From JAPPLB01 sp965208945 (GTDB lineage: Bacteria > Acidobacteriota > Terriglobia > Bryobacterales > UBA6623): 64,000 bases of DNA. Positions 17,631 through 26,359 of this stretch are shown here, piece after piece (the stretch's first letter is position 1; each line of letters opens with the position of its first letter). The notes below the pieces were generated by a model, which saw nothing but the letters and a program-made list of their open reading frames with translations, did not search any database and was not told the origin of the DNA. Location: assembly GCA_965208945.1 (NCBI GenBank), contig OZ242366.1, positions 4,526,001 to 4,590,000 on the forward strand, read 5' to 3'. The translations under genes were made by a program, and so were the position numbers.

Positions 17631-19244
17631 TTAGATTTTCTGTGTCTTCCCAGAAACGGAAGGATCCTTGCGTCGCGGTTTACCGTATTCGTGACGCCAA
17701 GCCTTGAAGGTGGCCTCGCCGTATTCGCCGAGGTCGAGAGAGCCGGCAATCTCGTCGCCCTTCAGCTCGCCGTCGAACAGATAGCTGCTGCGCTCGGCGT
17801 CGTAGGTCAATCGACTGCTGAAGCGGACGTGGTTGCCAATGATGGAGCCGGCCAGCTCGCCTTGTCCGCGTTGTCCGATGTGCGTTCCTCGCAGATGACC
17901 GCCTTCGGCATCGAAGTACAGGCTGTGACGGGCTGAGCCGCGGACAAAACTGATCTCCACATCCCAACGGCCCGAGACATCCGCTGCCGGAGGCATTTTG
18001 CGTTCTGGTTTCGGCTTGGGCGCGCTGCGGAAGACTTCCGCGAGGCGGTTCGCCACCACATCGATCTGGTCCTCGCGGCAGTTGCCGACCCGAATGGCGA
18101 AACGGTGGCCCTTGCCCCCTGCGTGTGTCTGAACCCGAGGCTCGCTGCCCATCAGGACATCGTGGACTTCGCCGGCGGTGTAGCCGATGCGCTCTGGGTC
18201 CCAGGCGATCTCGAGAACGGGATGCGGATTCTTTCCCGGGGGCGGGTTGTGCTTCGTCCACACTCCCGGAACCTTCTCGAGCTTGGCGTCAATCCGCCGG
18301 ATCCATCCGTTCCACTTGTCGAGTTCGTTCTCGACGTTGCGCCGGTTCAAGGTGAACTCGGCGGCGGCCAGCGCACCCATGATCTCTTCCTTGCCGACCT
18401 TCATCATGCGGCCGAAAGCATGATGAGGCGCACTGTTCATCCAAGCGGCGTGGATGAGGTCTTTGCGGCCAATCAGGAATCCGCTGCACTGTGGGCCCGC
18501 GCAGATCTTGCCGCCCGAGTAGGCGACCAGGTCGGCGCCGCGCGCCAGATAGGGGTCCGGCGACTGCGGCCACTCCGGCGAAGCGTCGACGAGCACCGGC
18601 GCTCCGTACTTGCGTCCGGCTTCGACGAACTCCTCGAGGCGGATCGGCCCCCGCGATTCCGCGTTGCCGAGCACGGAAATCATCGCGGTGTTGCGGCTCA
18701 GTGCACGGTAAAATTCCTCGCGGGTGTCGACGGTGATCATCTTTACCCCGAGGGCTCGAATCGCATGGTCATACGTATTGCGTGACTCGCGGGGCATGAT
18801 GACTTGCGTTCGGAGCCCCGTCAGGTCAGGCAACTGCTGAATCCGCTCTGGATCGCCCCCGGCGAGGCAAGCCGAGGTGGCATGCGTCAATGACCCTGCC
18901 GCTCCGGAAGTGACCAGGGCCGCCTCACATTGGAAGATTTCAGCGAGGCGCTTGCCGACGCCCTCCATCAACTCGTCCAAGTTGACGGAAAAGTGGGATG
19001 CCTCCTCCATCGCTTGCTTCACGTTGGGCAGCGTCAGCAGGCCGCCGTTGATCGTGACGGCCGCCGTCAGGTTGATGAAGGGTTTGACGCCGACCCTTGT
19101 GTAGACGCTGGGCGACGCAGGCATTGCGGCGGCAGCCGTCGAGGCCGTCCCAGCCAGCAAACCCGAAGCGGCAAGGCCTCCTCCCCGGAACATGTCGCGG
19201 CGGCTCAGTCGGGCCCGGTTTTTGATCGACGATGTTTTTGGCAT
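17631..19244 (-). CDS. Tat-exported SelA-like PLP enzyme with C-terminal beta domain
   Basis: A 537-residue protein. Residues 14-40 are a twin-arginine signal (LSRRDMFRGGGLAASG). The central 400 residues are a SelA/COG1921-type fold-I PLP enzyme: CEAALVTSGAAGSLTHATSA (cofactor phosphate loop), PVLVDASPEWPQ (the Asp that contacts the PLP nitrogen) and LVAYSGGKICAGPQCSG with the Schiff-base Lys. The last 110 residues (VSGRWDVEISFVRGSARH...GSLDLGEYGEATFKAW) look like an all-beta lipocalin-like domain. Relatives include D-glucosaminate-6-phosphate ammonia lyase rather than true selenocysteine synthase. A close paralogue is at 31669-33315. An exported PLP enzyme of this class is unusual. Substrate unknown. 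Confidence 0.8.
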   Translation of the reverse strand: MPKTSSIKNRARLSRRDMFRGGGLAASGLLAGTASTAAAAMPASPSVYTRVGVKPFINLTAAVTINGGLLTLPNVKQAMEEASHFSVNLDELMEGVGKRLAEIFQCEAALVTSGAAGSLTHATSACLAGGDPERIQQLPDLTGLRTQVIMPRESRNTYDHAIRALGVKMITVDTREEFYRALSRNTAMISVLGNAESRGPIRLEEFVEAGRKYGAPVLVDASPEWPQSPDPYLARGADLVAYSGGKICAGPQCSGFLIGRKDLIHAAWMNSAPHHAFGRMMKVGKEEIMGALAAAEFTLNRRNVENELDKWNGWIRRIDAKLEKVPGVWTKHNPPPGKNPHPVLEIAWDPERIGYTAGEVHDVLMGSEPRVQTHAGGKGHRFAIRVGNCREDQIDVVANRLAEVFRSAPKPKPERKMPPAADVSGRWDVEISFVRGSARHSLYFDAEGGHLRGTHIGQRGQGELAGSIIGNHVRFSSRLTYDAERSSYLFDGELKGDEIAGSLDLGEYGEATFKAWRHEYGKPRRKDPSVSGKTQKI

Positions 19245-19303
19245 GGTGAATTGACCTTGATAACGTGGGACGGCAGACCGGTGGTGATGCGTGTCTCGGG
19301 AGT

Positions 19304-19414
19304 CTAGCCCCGTTGGCGTCTGTTTTTACGCGCCATCTGAATGGCGCGTCCAAGCAGCGGCAGCACAGCCATCACGAAGGCCAGTGCGATGAAGGCGATT
19401 TCGGCGAGATTCAT
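19304..19414 (-). CDS. Possible 36-residue single-helix membrane protein
   Basis: A short frame reading MNLAEIAFIALAFVMAVLP then LLGRAIQMARKNRRQRG, i.e. one hydrophobic helix followed by a strongly basic tail, the pattern of small respiratory-complex subunits. It lies on the same strand as, and downstream of, the heme O synthase gene, separated from it by MITE copy 3. There is no clear ribosome-binding site, and no homologue can be named, so this remains tentative. Confidence 0.35.
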   Translation of the reverse strand: MNLAEIAFIALAFVMAVLPLLGRAIQMARKNRRQRG

Positions 19415-19455
19415 CAGCGGGCCGAACTGCGGAACAGCTTCAAAACCAATGCTCG

Positions 19456-19632
19456 CCTGCATTTCCCATCACTTGGCGTCCGAAGCATGCGATACGACCG
19501 CCATGACTTCGTTGCGTTTGCTTGCCATGCTCGATGTACGGTCAAAGTACACCTGTGCGCGCCAAGCGGCTCACGTCTCGTCCTGACGGCCCTCTCACCC
19601 TCTTCACCTCGCCGCGTAGTGGGAAATGCAGG
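19456..19632. mobile_element. Foldback MITE copy 3 (177 bp, divergent)
   Basis: Ends are CCTGCATTTCCCATCAC and GTAGTGGGAAATGCAGG. Relative to the family consensus, the TTTCTC-to-TTTCCC change in the left arm is mirrored by GAGAAA-to-GGGAAA in the right arm, so pairing of the arms is kept. Flanks are CTCG and CCAA, not a clean duplication. It is 46 bp from the stop codon of the heme O synthase gene. Confidence 0.8.
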
Positions 19633-19678
19633 CCAACGAATCGAATTGGAAGCCGGGAAGACCGACCAAGTCAACGTG

Positions 19679-20578
19679 CTACAGCTTATCGACGATGAGG
19701 AAAAAGTACAACAGCGGCAGATAGAAGACCGAAGCTTGCAGCAGGCGGCGCGCCTGAGGCCGGGTCTTTTCCCGAGCCATCAGAATCCCGAAGTAGAGAT
19801 AGATGATGCCAGCCGCGAGAGCCCCAGCGGCGTACAGCAGGCCGGCCATGCCCAACAGCGTCGGCGCGAGGCTTACCGGGATCAGAGCGAGGGTGTAGCA
19901 GACAACCTGCCGGCCGGTCGAGATGCCGTCCGGCTCGACGACCGGAAGCATCTGGATGCCGGCTCGTTGGTAGTCTTCACGGTACATCCATGCAATGGCG
20001 TAGAAATGCGGGAACTGCCACAGGAAGAGCATCGCGAAGAGCACCCAGCCTTCGATACCGATACTCGCGCGAGCAGCGACCCAGCCGATCAACGGAGGCA
20101 TCGCGCCGGGGAAAGCGCCGACGAACGTCGCGGCGGGCGTGCGGCTCTTCAACGGCGTGTAGATCCACAGGTAGCAAGCCAGCGTCAGAAATCCGAGAAC
20201 GGCGGCAAGCACATTCACGGCCGCCAACAGGTAGATCGTACCGGCGGCGGCGAGGAGAATGCCGAAAACCAGTGCGGGACCGGACCGCAAACGGCCCGCC
20301 GGCAGCGGACGATTCTCGGTGCGGCGCATTTTGGCGTCTGCTTCGCGCTCCCACCACTGATTGAGCGCGCCCGTGCCAGCGGCCAACAAGGCGGTCCCGA
20401 TGATGGTGTGGACCAAGAGAATGAGCGGCAAAGATCCGGATGTCCCCATATAGAAACCGACGGCCGTCGACATCAGAATCAACCAGACAACGCTCGGTTT
20501 GGTGAGCTCCCAGTAGTCGAGCAGAAGCGCATGTGCGCCGGCGAGAACAGCGGGGGCGGTCGAGGAGTCCGGTCTCAT
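19679..20578 (-). CDS. ctaB: Protoheme IX farnesyltransferase (heme O synthase)
   Basis: A 299-residue UbiA-family prenyltransferase that attaches farnesyl to haem b to make haem O, the precursor of haem A. It has about nine membrane helices, the first Asp-rich motif NQWWEREADAKMRRTENRPLP (split here as NQWWEREADAKM and RRTENRPLP, near residues 73-95) and the second conserved loop AWMYREDYQRAGIQMLP near residue 200. Length is normal for CtaB/CyoE. ATG 20578 overlaps the stop of the heme A synthase gene (TCAT on the plus strand), so the two are translationally coupled. It closes the visible part of the respiratory operon. Assignment is firm; the oxidase that uses the haem is not in this window. 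Confidence 0.93.
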   Translation of the reverse strand: MRPDSSTAPAVLAGAHALLLDYWELTKPSVVWLILMSTAVGFYMGTSGSLPLILLVHTIIGTALLAAGTGALNQWWEREADAKMRRTENRPLPAGRLRSGPALVFGILLAAAGTIYLLAAVNVLAAVLGFLTLACYLWIYTPLKSRTPAATFVGAFPGAMPPLIGWVAARASIGIEGWVLFAMLFLWQFPHFYAIAWMYREDYQRAGIQMLPVVEPDGISTGRQVVCYTLALIPVSLAPTLLGMAGLLYAAGALAAGIIYLYFGILMAREKTRPQARRLLQASVFYLPLLYFFLIVDKL

Positions 20579-21546
20579 GTGGTTACGGGTACTCCCTCGG
20601 ACTCGAATGAAGACGAGGTTTGACGACCGTATCGGTGATGGACTTGAAACGTCAACACTACGCCGAGGGCCAGGATGAGCGCTCCGAGCGCTACATGTCC
20701 GACCGTGATCACGACCATCGGCCAGAGCGGCTGCACGGCATGGCGTGTGACTTCGCGAATCCAGTACGCGCCGGCTCCGAGAAGCAGTTGCAGCATCACC
20801 AGTCCGTTCAAAGCCAGAGCCCAGGGGAATATCCCCGCGTCGCCAGAGTGCTCGCGAGCTGCACGCGCCAGCACCCAAAAGACCATCGCCGCAACCGCCG
20901 CGGCGCCGATGAGATGAAAAATGATACCAAGTCCCTTGTGCCGCAGCGCGGCTCCCAATAAAAGCTGGCCAAAGGTCACGAAGTTCGTCGTGACGCAAAG
21001 CACCGGCAGCGACGGCCGGGAGGGCGGCCATGGGGCGGCGAGCCGCCGGCCCTGCTCGCGCCAGGACCGCGACGTGACCAACGCCAGCACCACGGTGATC
21101 GAGAAGAACAACTGAGCCAGGCAAGCGTGGCTCACCGACACGGCGGTAGGAAGCAGGAACAATACCGTGAGACCACCAAGCAGGCCTTGCGCGATCACAG
21201 CGGCCAGCGCGGTCCAGCCGAGATGACGCACCCAACGCCGCTGATCAGCGCGCCAGGTCCACACGGCCAGGATAATCGTCAGAAGGCCGACAAAAGCGGC
21301 GATCATGCGGTGGCCGTGCTCGTAGAAAACACCGCCGATCATTTCAGGCATGAGCCGGCCGTACGACAGGGGCCAGTCCGGCACGGAAAGACCTGCGTCG
21401 CGGCTCGTCACCAGAGCCCCCGCGACGATCAACAGGAACGTCGCGCCGGCCGTGAAGACCGCGAAGAGATGCAATCCGCGCGTCGCCGGGTACTCCCGGT
21501 CAGCTTGCGCTGTAGCTGAACTCAATGTCCTTGGACTCGGCGTCAC
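20575..21546 (-). CDS. ctaA: Heme A synthase (COX15/CtaA family)
   Basis: A 323-residue membrane protein with eight predicted helices in two similar halves. Conserved His residues occur in each half: FYEHGHRMIAAFVG and VSHACLAQLFF in the first, IIFHLIGAA and VGHVALGALIL in the second. The extracytoplasmic loop SRDAGLSVPDWPLSYG is a family hallmark. It hydroxylates and oxidises haem O to haem A. The first codon at 21546 overlaps the upstream lipoprotein gene by 47 bp, which is long; a TTG start at residue 25 (before HLFAVFTAG) would remove much of the overlap. The 4-bp overlap with ctaB downstream is typical of coupled translation. Confidence 0.9.
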   Translation of the reverse strand: MTPSPRTLSSATAQADREYPATRGLHLFAVFTAGATFLLIVAGALVTSRDAGLSVPDWPLSYGRLMPEMIGGVFYEHGHRMIAAFVGLLTIILAVWTWRADQRRWVRHLGWTALAAVIAQGLLGGLTVLFLLPTAVSVSHACLAQLFFSITVVLALVTSRSWREQGRRLAAPWPPSRPSLPVLCVTTNFVTFGQLLLGAALRHKGLGIIFHLIGAAAVAAMVFWVLARAAREHSGDAGIFPWALALNGLVMLQLLLGAGAYWIREVTRHAVQPLWPMVVITVGHVALGALILALGVVLTFQVHHRYGRQTSSSFESEGVPVTT

Positions 21547-22276
21547 CCAGAGTCACGCTCATTTCCTGGGAGCCGAACCTCTCGTGAACGGCTTCGACGG
21601 TATAGCTGCCGGCCGGCAGGCCCTTGATCTCGAAACTGCCATCGGCTCCCGAGACTGCGAAGAACGGATGGTTCACCACGCTGATGTAAGAGCGCATCCA
21701 GGGATGGATGTTGCACTTCACCGCGATCATGATTTCCTGACGCGGGAACTTGTACTCGATGTCGGCTCCTTCTGCGGGCTGCGACCTGTTCCACTCGCGG
21801 TTTGTCTTCGGAAGCGGATGCACATTGTGCGTCGTCGGATCGCTGTTGGAGATTTTCAACATCTGTCCGGTCTGCACCGCCAGGACGTGCGGGCTATAGA
21901 TGCAACCCTTCTGATCAAGCATGGCCGGTGTATCGGAAACGGCGAACTTTCCCTCAAGGCCGCTCTTGACCCAGACAAAAGCATTCTGCAGCATGCCGTC
22001 AGAGGCCACAACGACTTCCGCCGGGGGCGCCGCCTCATGCAGCCCTCTGCAATCCGGTTCGGCACTCATATTGATGGCGGGCATCTTGGGCGGATCGCCA
22101 TCGAGCTTGACCTTGCCGGTAATCGTGGCGGCCTTCGCCGGATCGACGGTTACCAGGGCTTCCTCCATCTCGGGGGCATCTGCTACTTCGCCGGGGTCTT
22201 CTCCGCCGCCGCAGGCGAGCGAAAACACCAACAGGCCGGCCATCATCCAGCCAGAAACCGATCTTGAAAATCTCAT
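21500..22276 (-). CDS. Cupredoxin-like/carboxypeptidase-regulatory-like lipoprotein
   Basis: A 258-residue exported protein. Residues 1-22 form a lipoprotein signal (GLLVFSLACGGG, the Cys being the likely lipidated residue). The middle resembles a methylamine-utilisation or plastocyanin-like cupredoxin fold: ISNSDPTTHNVHPLPK with a candidate metal His, and MIAVKCNIHPWMRSYISV, where Cys, His and Met sit as in type-1 copper sites. The last 65 residues (GADGSFEIKGLPAGSYTVEAVHE) are a carboxypeptidase-regulatory-like beta sandwich. It lies between the octaheme cytochrome and heme A synthase genes and may carry electrons or copper in the periplasm; that role is inferred from position and motifs. 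ATG 22276 is chosen for the signal; a longer start at 22306 is less likely. Confidence 0.75.
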   Translation of the reverse strand: MRFSRSVSGWMMAGLLVFSLACGGGEDPGEVADAPEMEEALVTVDPAKAATITGKVKLDGDPPKMPAINMSAEPDCRGLHEAAPPAEVVVASDGMLQNAFVWVKSGLEGKFAVSDTPAMLDQKGCIYSPHVLAVQTGQMLKISNSDPTTHNVHPLPKTNREWNRSQPAEGADIEYKFPRQEIMIAVKCNIHPWMRSYISVVNHPFFAVSGADGSFEIKGLPAGSYTVEAVHERFGSQEMSVTLGDAESKDIEFSYSAS

Positions 22277-22350
22277 GTGAACACCTTCCTTGTTTGAATG
22301 CTGCAACTACGATCAAATGCGGCGTGGGCAGGTACTGCCGGACGAGTTCC

Positions 22351-25300
22351 TCATTGTACTCCCGCCGCTGTCAGCCGTCTCAACTCCGCAGGCGTGAGTT
22401 GGAACATATATCGAACGAGCAGATCGGCATGATCTTTCTCATAGCCCTCGAACGCCGCCGGCAGAGGCCCTGCAAAGACCCAGCGATCCCCTTCTTTGCG
22501 AAATAGTTCGGACGGCATCGCGGTGCCGGGCGCGATCTTGGCCGGCTCTAACATCCAGCGATAGGTCCAGTCCGGTTTGAGACGCGTGCTCGCCGTCAAG
22601 AAGTTCGGCGCGGTGGCATCGCGGTCATGCGACGGGTTGCCCGTCATATGGCACCTCAAGCACGGGGCGCCACGGCTTTGGAACAGCCGTCGCGCTAGCG
22701 AGGTCTCCTGCGCCGTCAAAGGCTCGAGGTCAGGGTCGACATGTGTCATCGATTGCGACGAGCGCGCCATGAAGAACCGGCTGAGCTTCATCACCTGCCG
22801 TTCCGAAAAGTGGAAGGTAGGCATGCGCGCCTCCAGGTAGGTGCGAATGCCGTTGCGGTGGATGTCGGTCTCGTGGAGCGCAGGATTATCGAGGAAGCGG
22901 ATCAACCAATCCGGCTGCACACGAGCGCCTTGCGTATAAAGCTGTGGCGGCAACTGCTCCTGCCAGTCAGGATCTTCGTAGAGAGGGACACTCATCAAAG
23001 CGCTTTGTCCGCTGAAAGATATCTGGTGGCAGCCGACACAGTTATAGCGGCGCACGATCCACCAGCCCTCTTGGACGTAGCGGCGATCGTCTTCCGGTTC
23101 ATAGCGGTAATGCGCCGGCAGATTGGTGTCGACGGATCCCAGCAGGAAGGTCGTCAAGGCATTGATTTCTTCGTCGCTGAGATGGAAGTTCGGCATCCGC
23201 AACTTCTCCAGGTGCACACGCATCTTGCCCTGGTCATAGATCGCCGGGTCCTTGAGCTTCCTTTCGAAAAAGCCCTTGTGGTTGTACCAGCCCTCCATCT
23301 CGGCCTGGTGCGTCAGAAGAGCGAAGTCGAGCCGCTCGACAGGCTTGCTGCCCTCGAGTGTGAGTTCGGTGCCGATGCGGCCTTCCAGTTCGAGTCCGCG
23401 AATCTCATGACAACCCGCGCAGCCGTAATGACGGATCAACGCCATGCCTTCTTCGGCCATTGCCGGGTTGTCCATGTAGTCCGCCGGTTCGTAGGTTGCG
23501 TCCGTCTTCCTGGTCATCAGGTAGCTGGCGACGTCGCGCACCTCATCGATGCTCAGCCGCAGGCTGGGCATGATCGGAATGGGGTGCGGCGCATCCGCAT
23601 CGGCTTCCGGATCAGGCGTCACCTCACTCGGATCGTTGATCCAGCGAACCAGGAAATCGTAGTTCGTTTTCTCACCGACCCGTGTCAGGTTCGCCGCGAA
23701 GTTGCCGCCCTCTCTTGCGTCTCCTTCACCCATCGAATGGCAACCCAGACAGCCTCGGGTGCCGAAAAGCTCTTTTCCGCGCTCGGGGTCTCCCGGCGGA
23801 TGTGAGGCCAATTCACCTTCGATCCCGTTCTGCCAAAGGTACGCCGAGATTTTTTGGACCTCGTCTTCCAGCAAACGGAACTCCGGCATCTTCGTGCCGG
23901 GGCGAAACTCGTGCGGATTGGTCAGCCAAACCGGAATCCACTCTTTGCGGAGCTTTACCTTGATCTCCTTGAGGTTCGGACCAAACTTTCGCGTTTCCAG
24001 AACAAGCGACTTCTCTTCCACCTTCAGGGCGTCGTATTCGGCGTCGAGCTTGGCGTTGCGCAGGCTCAGCAAGTCGGCCCGCTCATACAGAGCATCAGCT
24101 TCATCCATGTCTTCCACGACGTCTCCGGCCGCAATACTCTCGCGTTGTTCCTTGAGGTTCGCGTTGCGCCGGTCGTCAAGAATCTTCATTTGTTGCCGGA
24201 CGGTGGCGAGCTCGTCCGATTCACGGTCGAAGCCTTCGAAGCGGTGACATCCCCAGCAGCCCTTGTTCAGGAACAGCGTCCGCCCCTTGTTGAGTACATC
24301 AGCCTGCTCGGTGATGACCTCCCTCGCATGACACTGGTGACAACCCGCCTGCATGTTTTCCTTGTGCCATAGGGGCCAGAGCCAGAACTTATGCCTGCCA
24401 TGGCCCTTGACGACCGAACGGGTCGCCCGGCCGTTACCGTTGTGGCAGGTCGAGCAGCCGAATTGCTCGGGGTCATGAATCCGGAGCAGGTCGAGCGACG
24501 GATGGCTCACGAATTCCGCCCGCCCGCCGACGTCTTCGGCATTGATGGTGATGGGCTCGCGTGTTCCCAGATGGCAAGATTCGCAGCGGTCAACCCAGTC
24601 GATATCGTTCAGGTGAATCTGCTTGATATCGATGTTGAAGTTCTCCATTCTGTTGACCAAGCCATCGACCTGCTGCGCGGTCAGGCCGGCGAGGCGGTCG
24701 GCGAGCAGAGCGTCGCGTTCCGCCCGGATTTCACTCGCCGGCTCCAGCACCTTCGCTCTCTCCGCCTGCAAGGCTACCCGCCGTTCTTGCAGTCGCAGGA
24801 ATTCGGCCTGCAGTACTTCGAACTTCATCTCGACCGTCTCGACTTCGCCCGAGCCGTCTTCACTGGCGAGATCGACTTCGACGACGCGGGCCTTGATCTC
24901 GTCAATATCCTTCTGCAGGCTCTGCTTTGCTGACTCGCTCGTCTCGGTCTCGATCTGATACGTAATGGCGTCGATCTCACTTTTCAGTATCTGGAAACTC
25001 AGTCGCGCGGTTAGCAATCGAGGCGTCACGCCGCGCCTGACGACCGTGTCGATCTCCTTCACGCGTTGAGCGGCCAGTTCTTCCGCAGCTTCGAGATCCT
25101 GCTGCAAGGCCTGATACTCGGGCGATTCCTTCACCTCCGCTTCCGCCGCGGCTTGCCGGGGCTTGAGCCTGGTCAAAAACGACGAATACAGCTCGATGAA
25201 GTCAGACTGGAAATTCTTCCAGGGGCGCATGACGTATACCTCGTCGTAGATAGCCCAGACAAGGCTGAACGTCAGGATGAGCGTCGAGATCAACAGAGGG

Positions 25301-25356
25301 ACGCTCAGCGACTTGGTTACGACGGGATCGACATCAGTATCAACAGGTTTCTGCAT
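22351..25356 (-). CDS. Octaheme c-type cytochrome, membrane anchored, bc-complex associated
   Basis: A 1001-residue protein with one N-terminal membrane helix (about residues 18-38), a long charged coiled-coil segment (about 60-240), then eight c-type haem motifs: CESCH, CSTCH, CHQCH, CWGCH, CLGCH, CAGCH, CVGCH and CLRCH near residues 258, 300, 338, 366, 535, 646, 772 and 898. Later haems sit in mono-haem cytochrome-c-like modules with distal Met candidates (GTKMPEFRLL, ARMPTFHFS, GTAMPSELF). Co-transcription with Rieske and split cytochrome b makes it the likely cytochrome c subunit of a bc-type quinol oxidoreductase, replacing cytochrome c1 or f. Another coiled coil between haems 4 and 5 (about 380-460) is unusual. 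Ends close to the operon's cupredoxin-like gene. Confidence 0.88.
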   Translation of the reverse strand: MQKPVDTDVDPVVTKSLSVPLLISTLILTFSLVWAIYDEVYVMRPWKNFQSDFIELYSSFLTRLKPRQAAAEAEVKESPEYQALQQDLEAAEELAAQRVKEIDTVVRRGVTPRLLTARLSFQILKSEIDAITYQIETETSESAKQSLQKDIDEIKARVVEVDLASEDGSGEVETVEMKFEVLQAEFLRLQERRVALQAERAKVLEPASEIRAERDALLADRLAGLTAQQVDGLVNRMENFNIDIKQIHLNDIDWVDRCESCHLGTREPITINAEDVGGRAEFVSHPSLDLLRIHDPEQFGCSTCHNGNGRATRSVVKGHGRHKFWLWPLWHKENMQAGCHQCHAREVITEQADVLNKGRTLFLNKGCWGCHRFEGFDRESDELATVRQQMKILDDRRNANLKEQRESIAAGDVVEDMDEADALYERADLLSLRNAKLDAEYDALKVEEKSLVLETRKFGPNLKEIKVKLRKEWIPVWLTNPHEFRPGTKMPEFRLLEDEVQKISAYLWQNGIEGELASHPPGDPERGKELFGTRGCLGCHSMGEGDAREGGNFAANLTRVGEKTNYDFLVRWINDPSEVTPDPEADADAPHPIPIMPSLRLSIDEVRDVASYLMTRKTDATYEPADYMDNPAMAEEGMALIRHYGCAGCHEIRGLELEGRIGTELTLEGSKPVERLDFALLTHQAEMEGWYNHKGFFERKLKDPAIYDQGKMRVHLEKLRMPNFHLSDEEINALTTFLLGSVDTNLPAHYRYEPEDDRRYVQEGWWIVRRYNCVGCHQISFSGQSALMSVPLYEDPDWQEQLPPQLYTQGARVQPDWLIRFLDNPALHETDIHRNGIRTYLEARMPTFHFSERQVMKLSRFFMARSSQSMTHVDPDLEPLTAQETSLARRLFQSRGAPCLRCHMTGNPSHDRDATAPNFLTASTRLKPDWTYRWMLEPAKIAPGTAMPSELFRKEGDRWVFAGPLPAAFEGYEKDHADLLVRYMFQLTPAELRRLTAAGVQ

Positions 25357-25407
25357 TTCGTAGGAGGTCTTCTGGTTCGGACAGTCTTTGCTTGTTCACG
25401 GAGATCG

Positions 25408-26343
25408 TCAAACGTTGAACCACGGAGTCACCCAGACGTACTTGATCCGGAAAAGCAGGCGGGCCGCCATTTTTGCGGGCAAACCGATCATCGTGATCAG
25501 CAAGACCTGCATCGTGAGGTACTGCAGCAAGGTCATACGGGCCAGAATCTTTCGGTTGAACTCGGTCAAGGTCATCAGCTTGTGGATGCCAAAGGCTGTG
25601 ATCAGGAAAAATCCACCGACCACCAGAAAACCGAAGATGCCGTACAGGATGGGATCCGTGATGCCGAGGATCTCGTGCAGGTCGCGGTTCACCTCGAAGA
25701 TCAGCTTGTTGTGATCCCAGGTCTGTCCCGGCCAGAACCACATCCAGCCCGGGCCTCGAATCAGCGTTCCGATCACGACCATGACGCACCAGAGAATGAC
25801 GAAGCCGAACAGGAATGTCCAAATCGCGAAACGCCTTTGCTTGTAGGTGTAGTAACCGTTGCCCAGCGGGTTGGTGTCGATGTACGGGATCGCGATCAGG
25901 CCGATGATGATCAACGTCGGCATGAGCACGCCGGCGATCCACGGATCGAAGTAGACCAGCATTTCCTGCAGACCGAGGAAGTACCAGGGGGCCTTCGACG
26001 GGTTCATCGTTAGAGTCGGGTTGGCCGGCTCTTCCAGCGGTGCGTCGAGAGTAATCGACCAGACCATCAGGATGGCCGTAACGATGATCGCCGACAGGAA
26101 CTCGATCCTCAGAAGGTAAGGCCAAACATGCACTTCACGAGCCCAGCCCTTCTGGTAGGGCTGGGTCTTGCGGTGATGGGTCTTGGCCATCTCCGGGTCC
26201 GCCTCGAGCTGATCGATCAGGCGGTCATTCGCGAAGGCTTGGCGAAACGCGTACCACGTGTAGAACGGGATGAGGAACATCAAACCGACAATCGGAATGT
26301 TGTCCGGGAGCGAGATGATCGTCCAAAGTTGATGCCAGTCCAT
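25408..26343 (-). CDS. Cytochrome b C-terminal subunit (PetD/subunit IV-like, extended)
   Basis: A 311-residue membrane protein corresponding to the C-terminal half of cytochrome b. The motif NPSKAPWYFLGLQEMLVYFDPWIAG near residues 114-138 contains the P-x-W-Y quinol-oxidation (Qo) loop (here APWY), followed by helices equivalent to those of subunit IV. It is longer than plant PetD, with extra C-terminal helices (about 240-300). With the N-terminal cytochrome b subunit encoded 16 bp upstream, it makes a split cytochrome b as in b6f-type complexes. It belongs to the minus-strand operon Rieske - cytb(N) - cytb(C) - octaheme cytochrome. Assignment is firm at family level. Confidence 0.92.
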   Translation of the reverse strand: MDWHQLWTIISLPDNIPIVGLMFLIPFYTWYAFRQAFANDRLIDQLEADPEMAKTHHRKTQPYQKGWAREVHVWPYLLRIEFLSAIIVTAILMVWSITLDAPLEEPANPTLTMNPSKAPWYFLGLQEMLVYFDPWIAGVLMPTLIIIGLIAIPYIDTNPLGNGYYTYKQRRFAIWTFLFGFVILWCVMVVIGTLIRGPGWMWFWPGQTWDHNKLIFEVNRDLHEILGITDPILYGIFGFLVVGGFFLITAFGIHKLMTLTEFNRKILARMTLLQYLTMQVLLITMIGLPAKMAARLLFRIKYVWVTPWFNV

Positions 26344-26359
26344 TTGTCGTTCTCCAGCC

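Noticed and set aside
17631..19244. True selenocysteine synthase (SelA)
   Set aside because: The Tat signal, beta tail and absence of selB, selD or a tRNA-Sec nearby argue for a different SelA-like enzyme.
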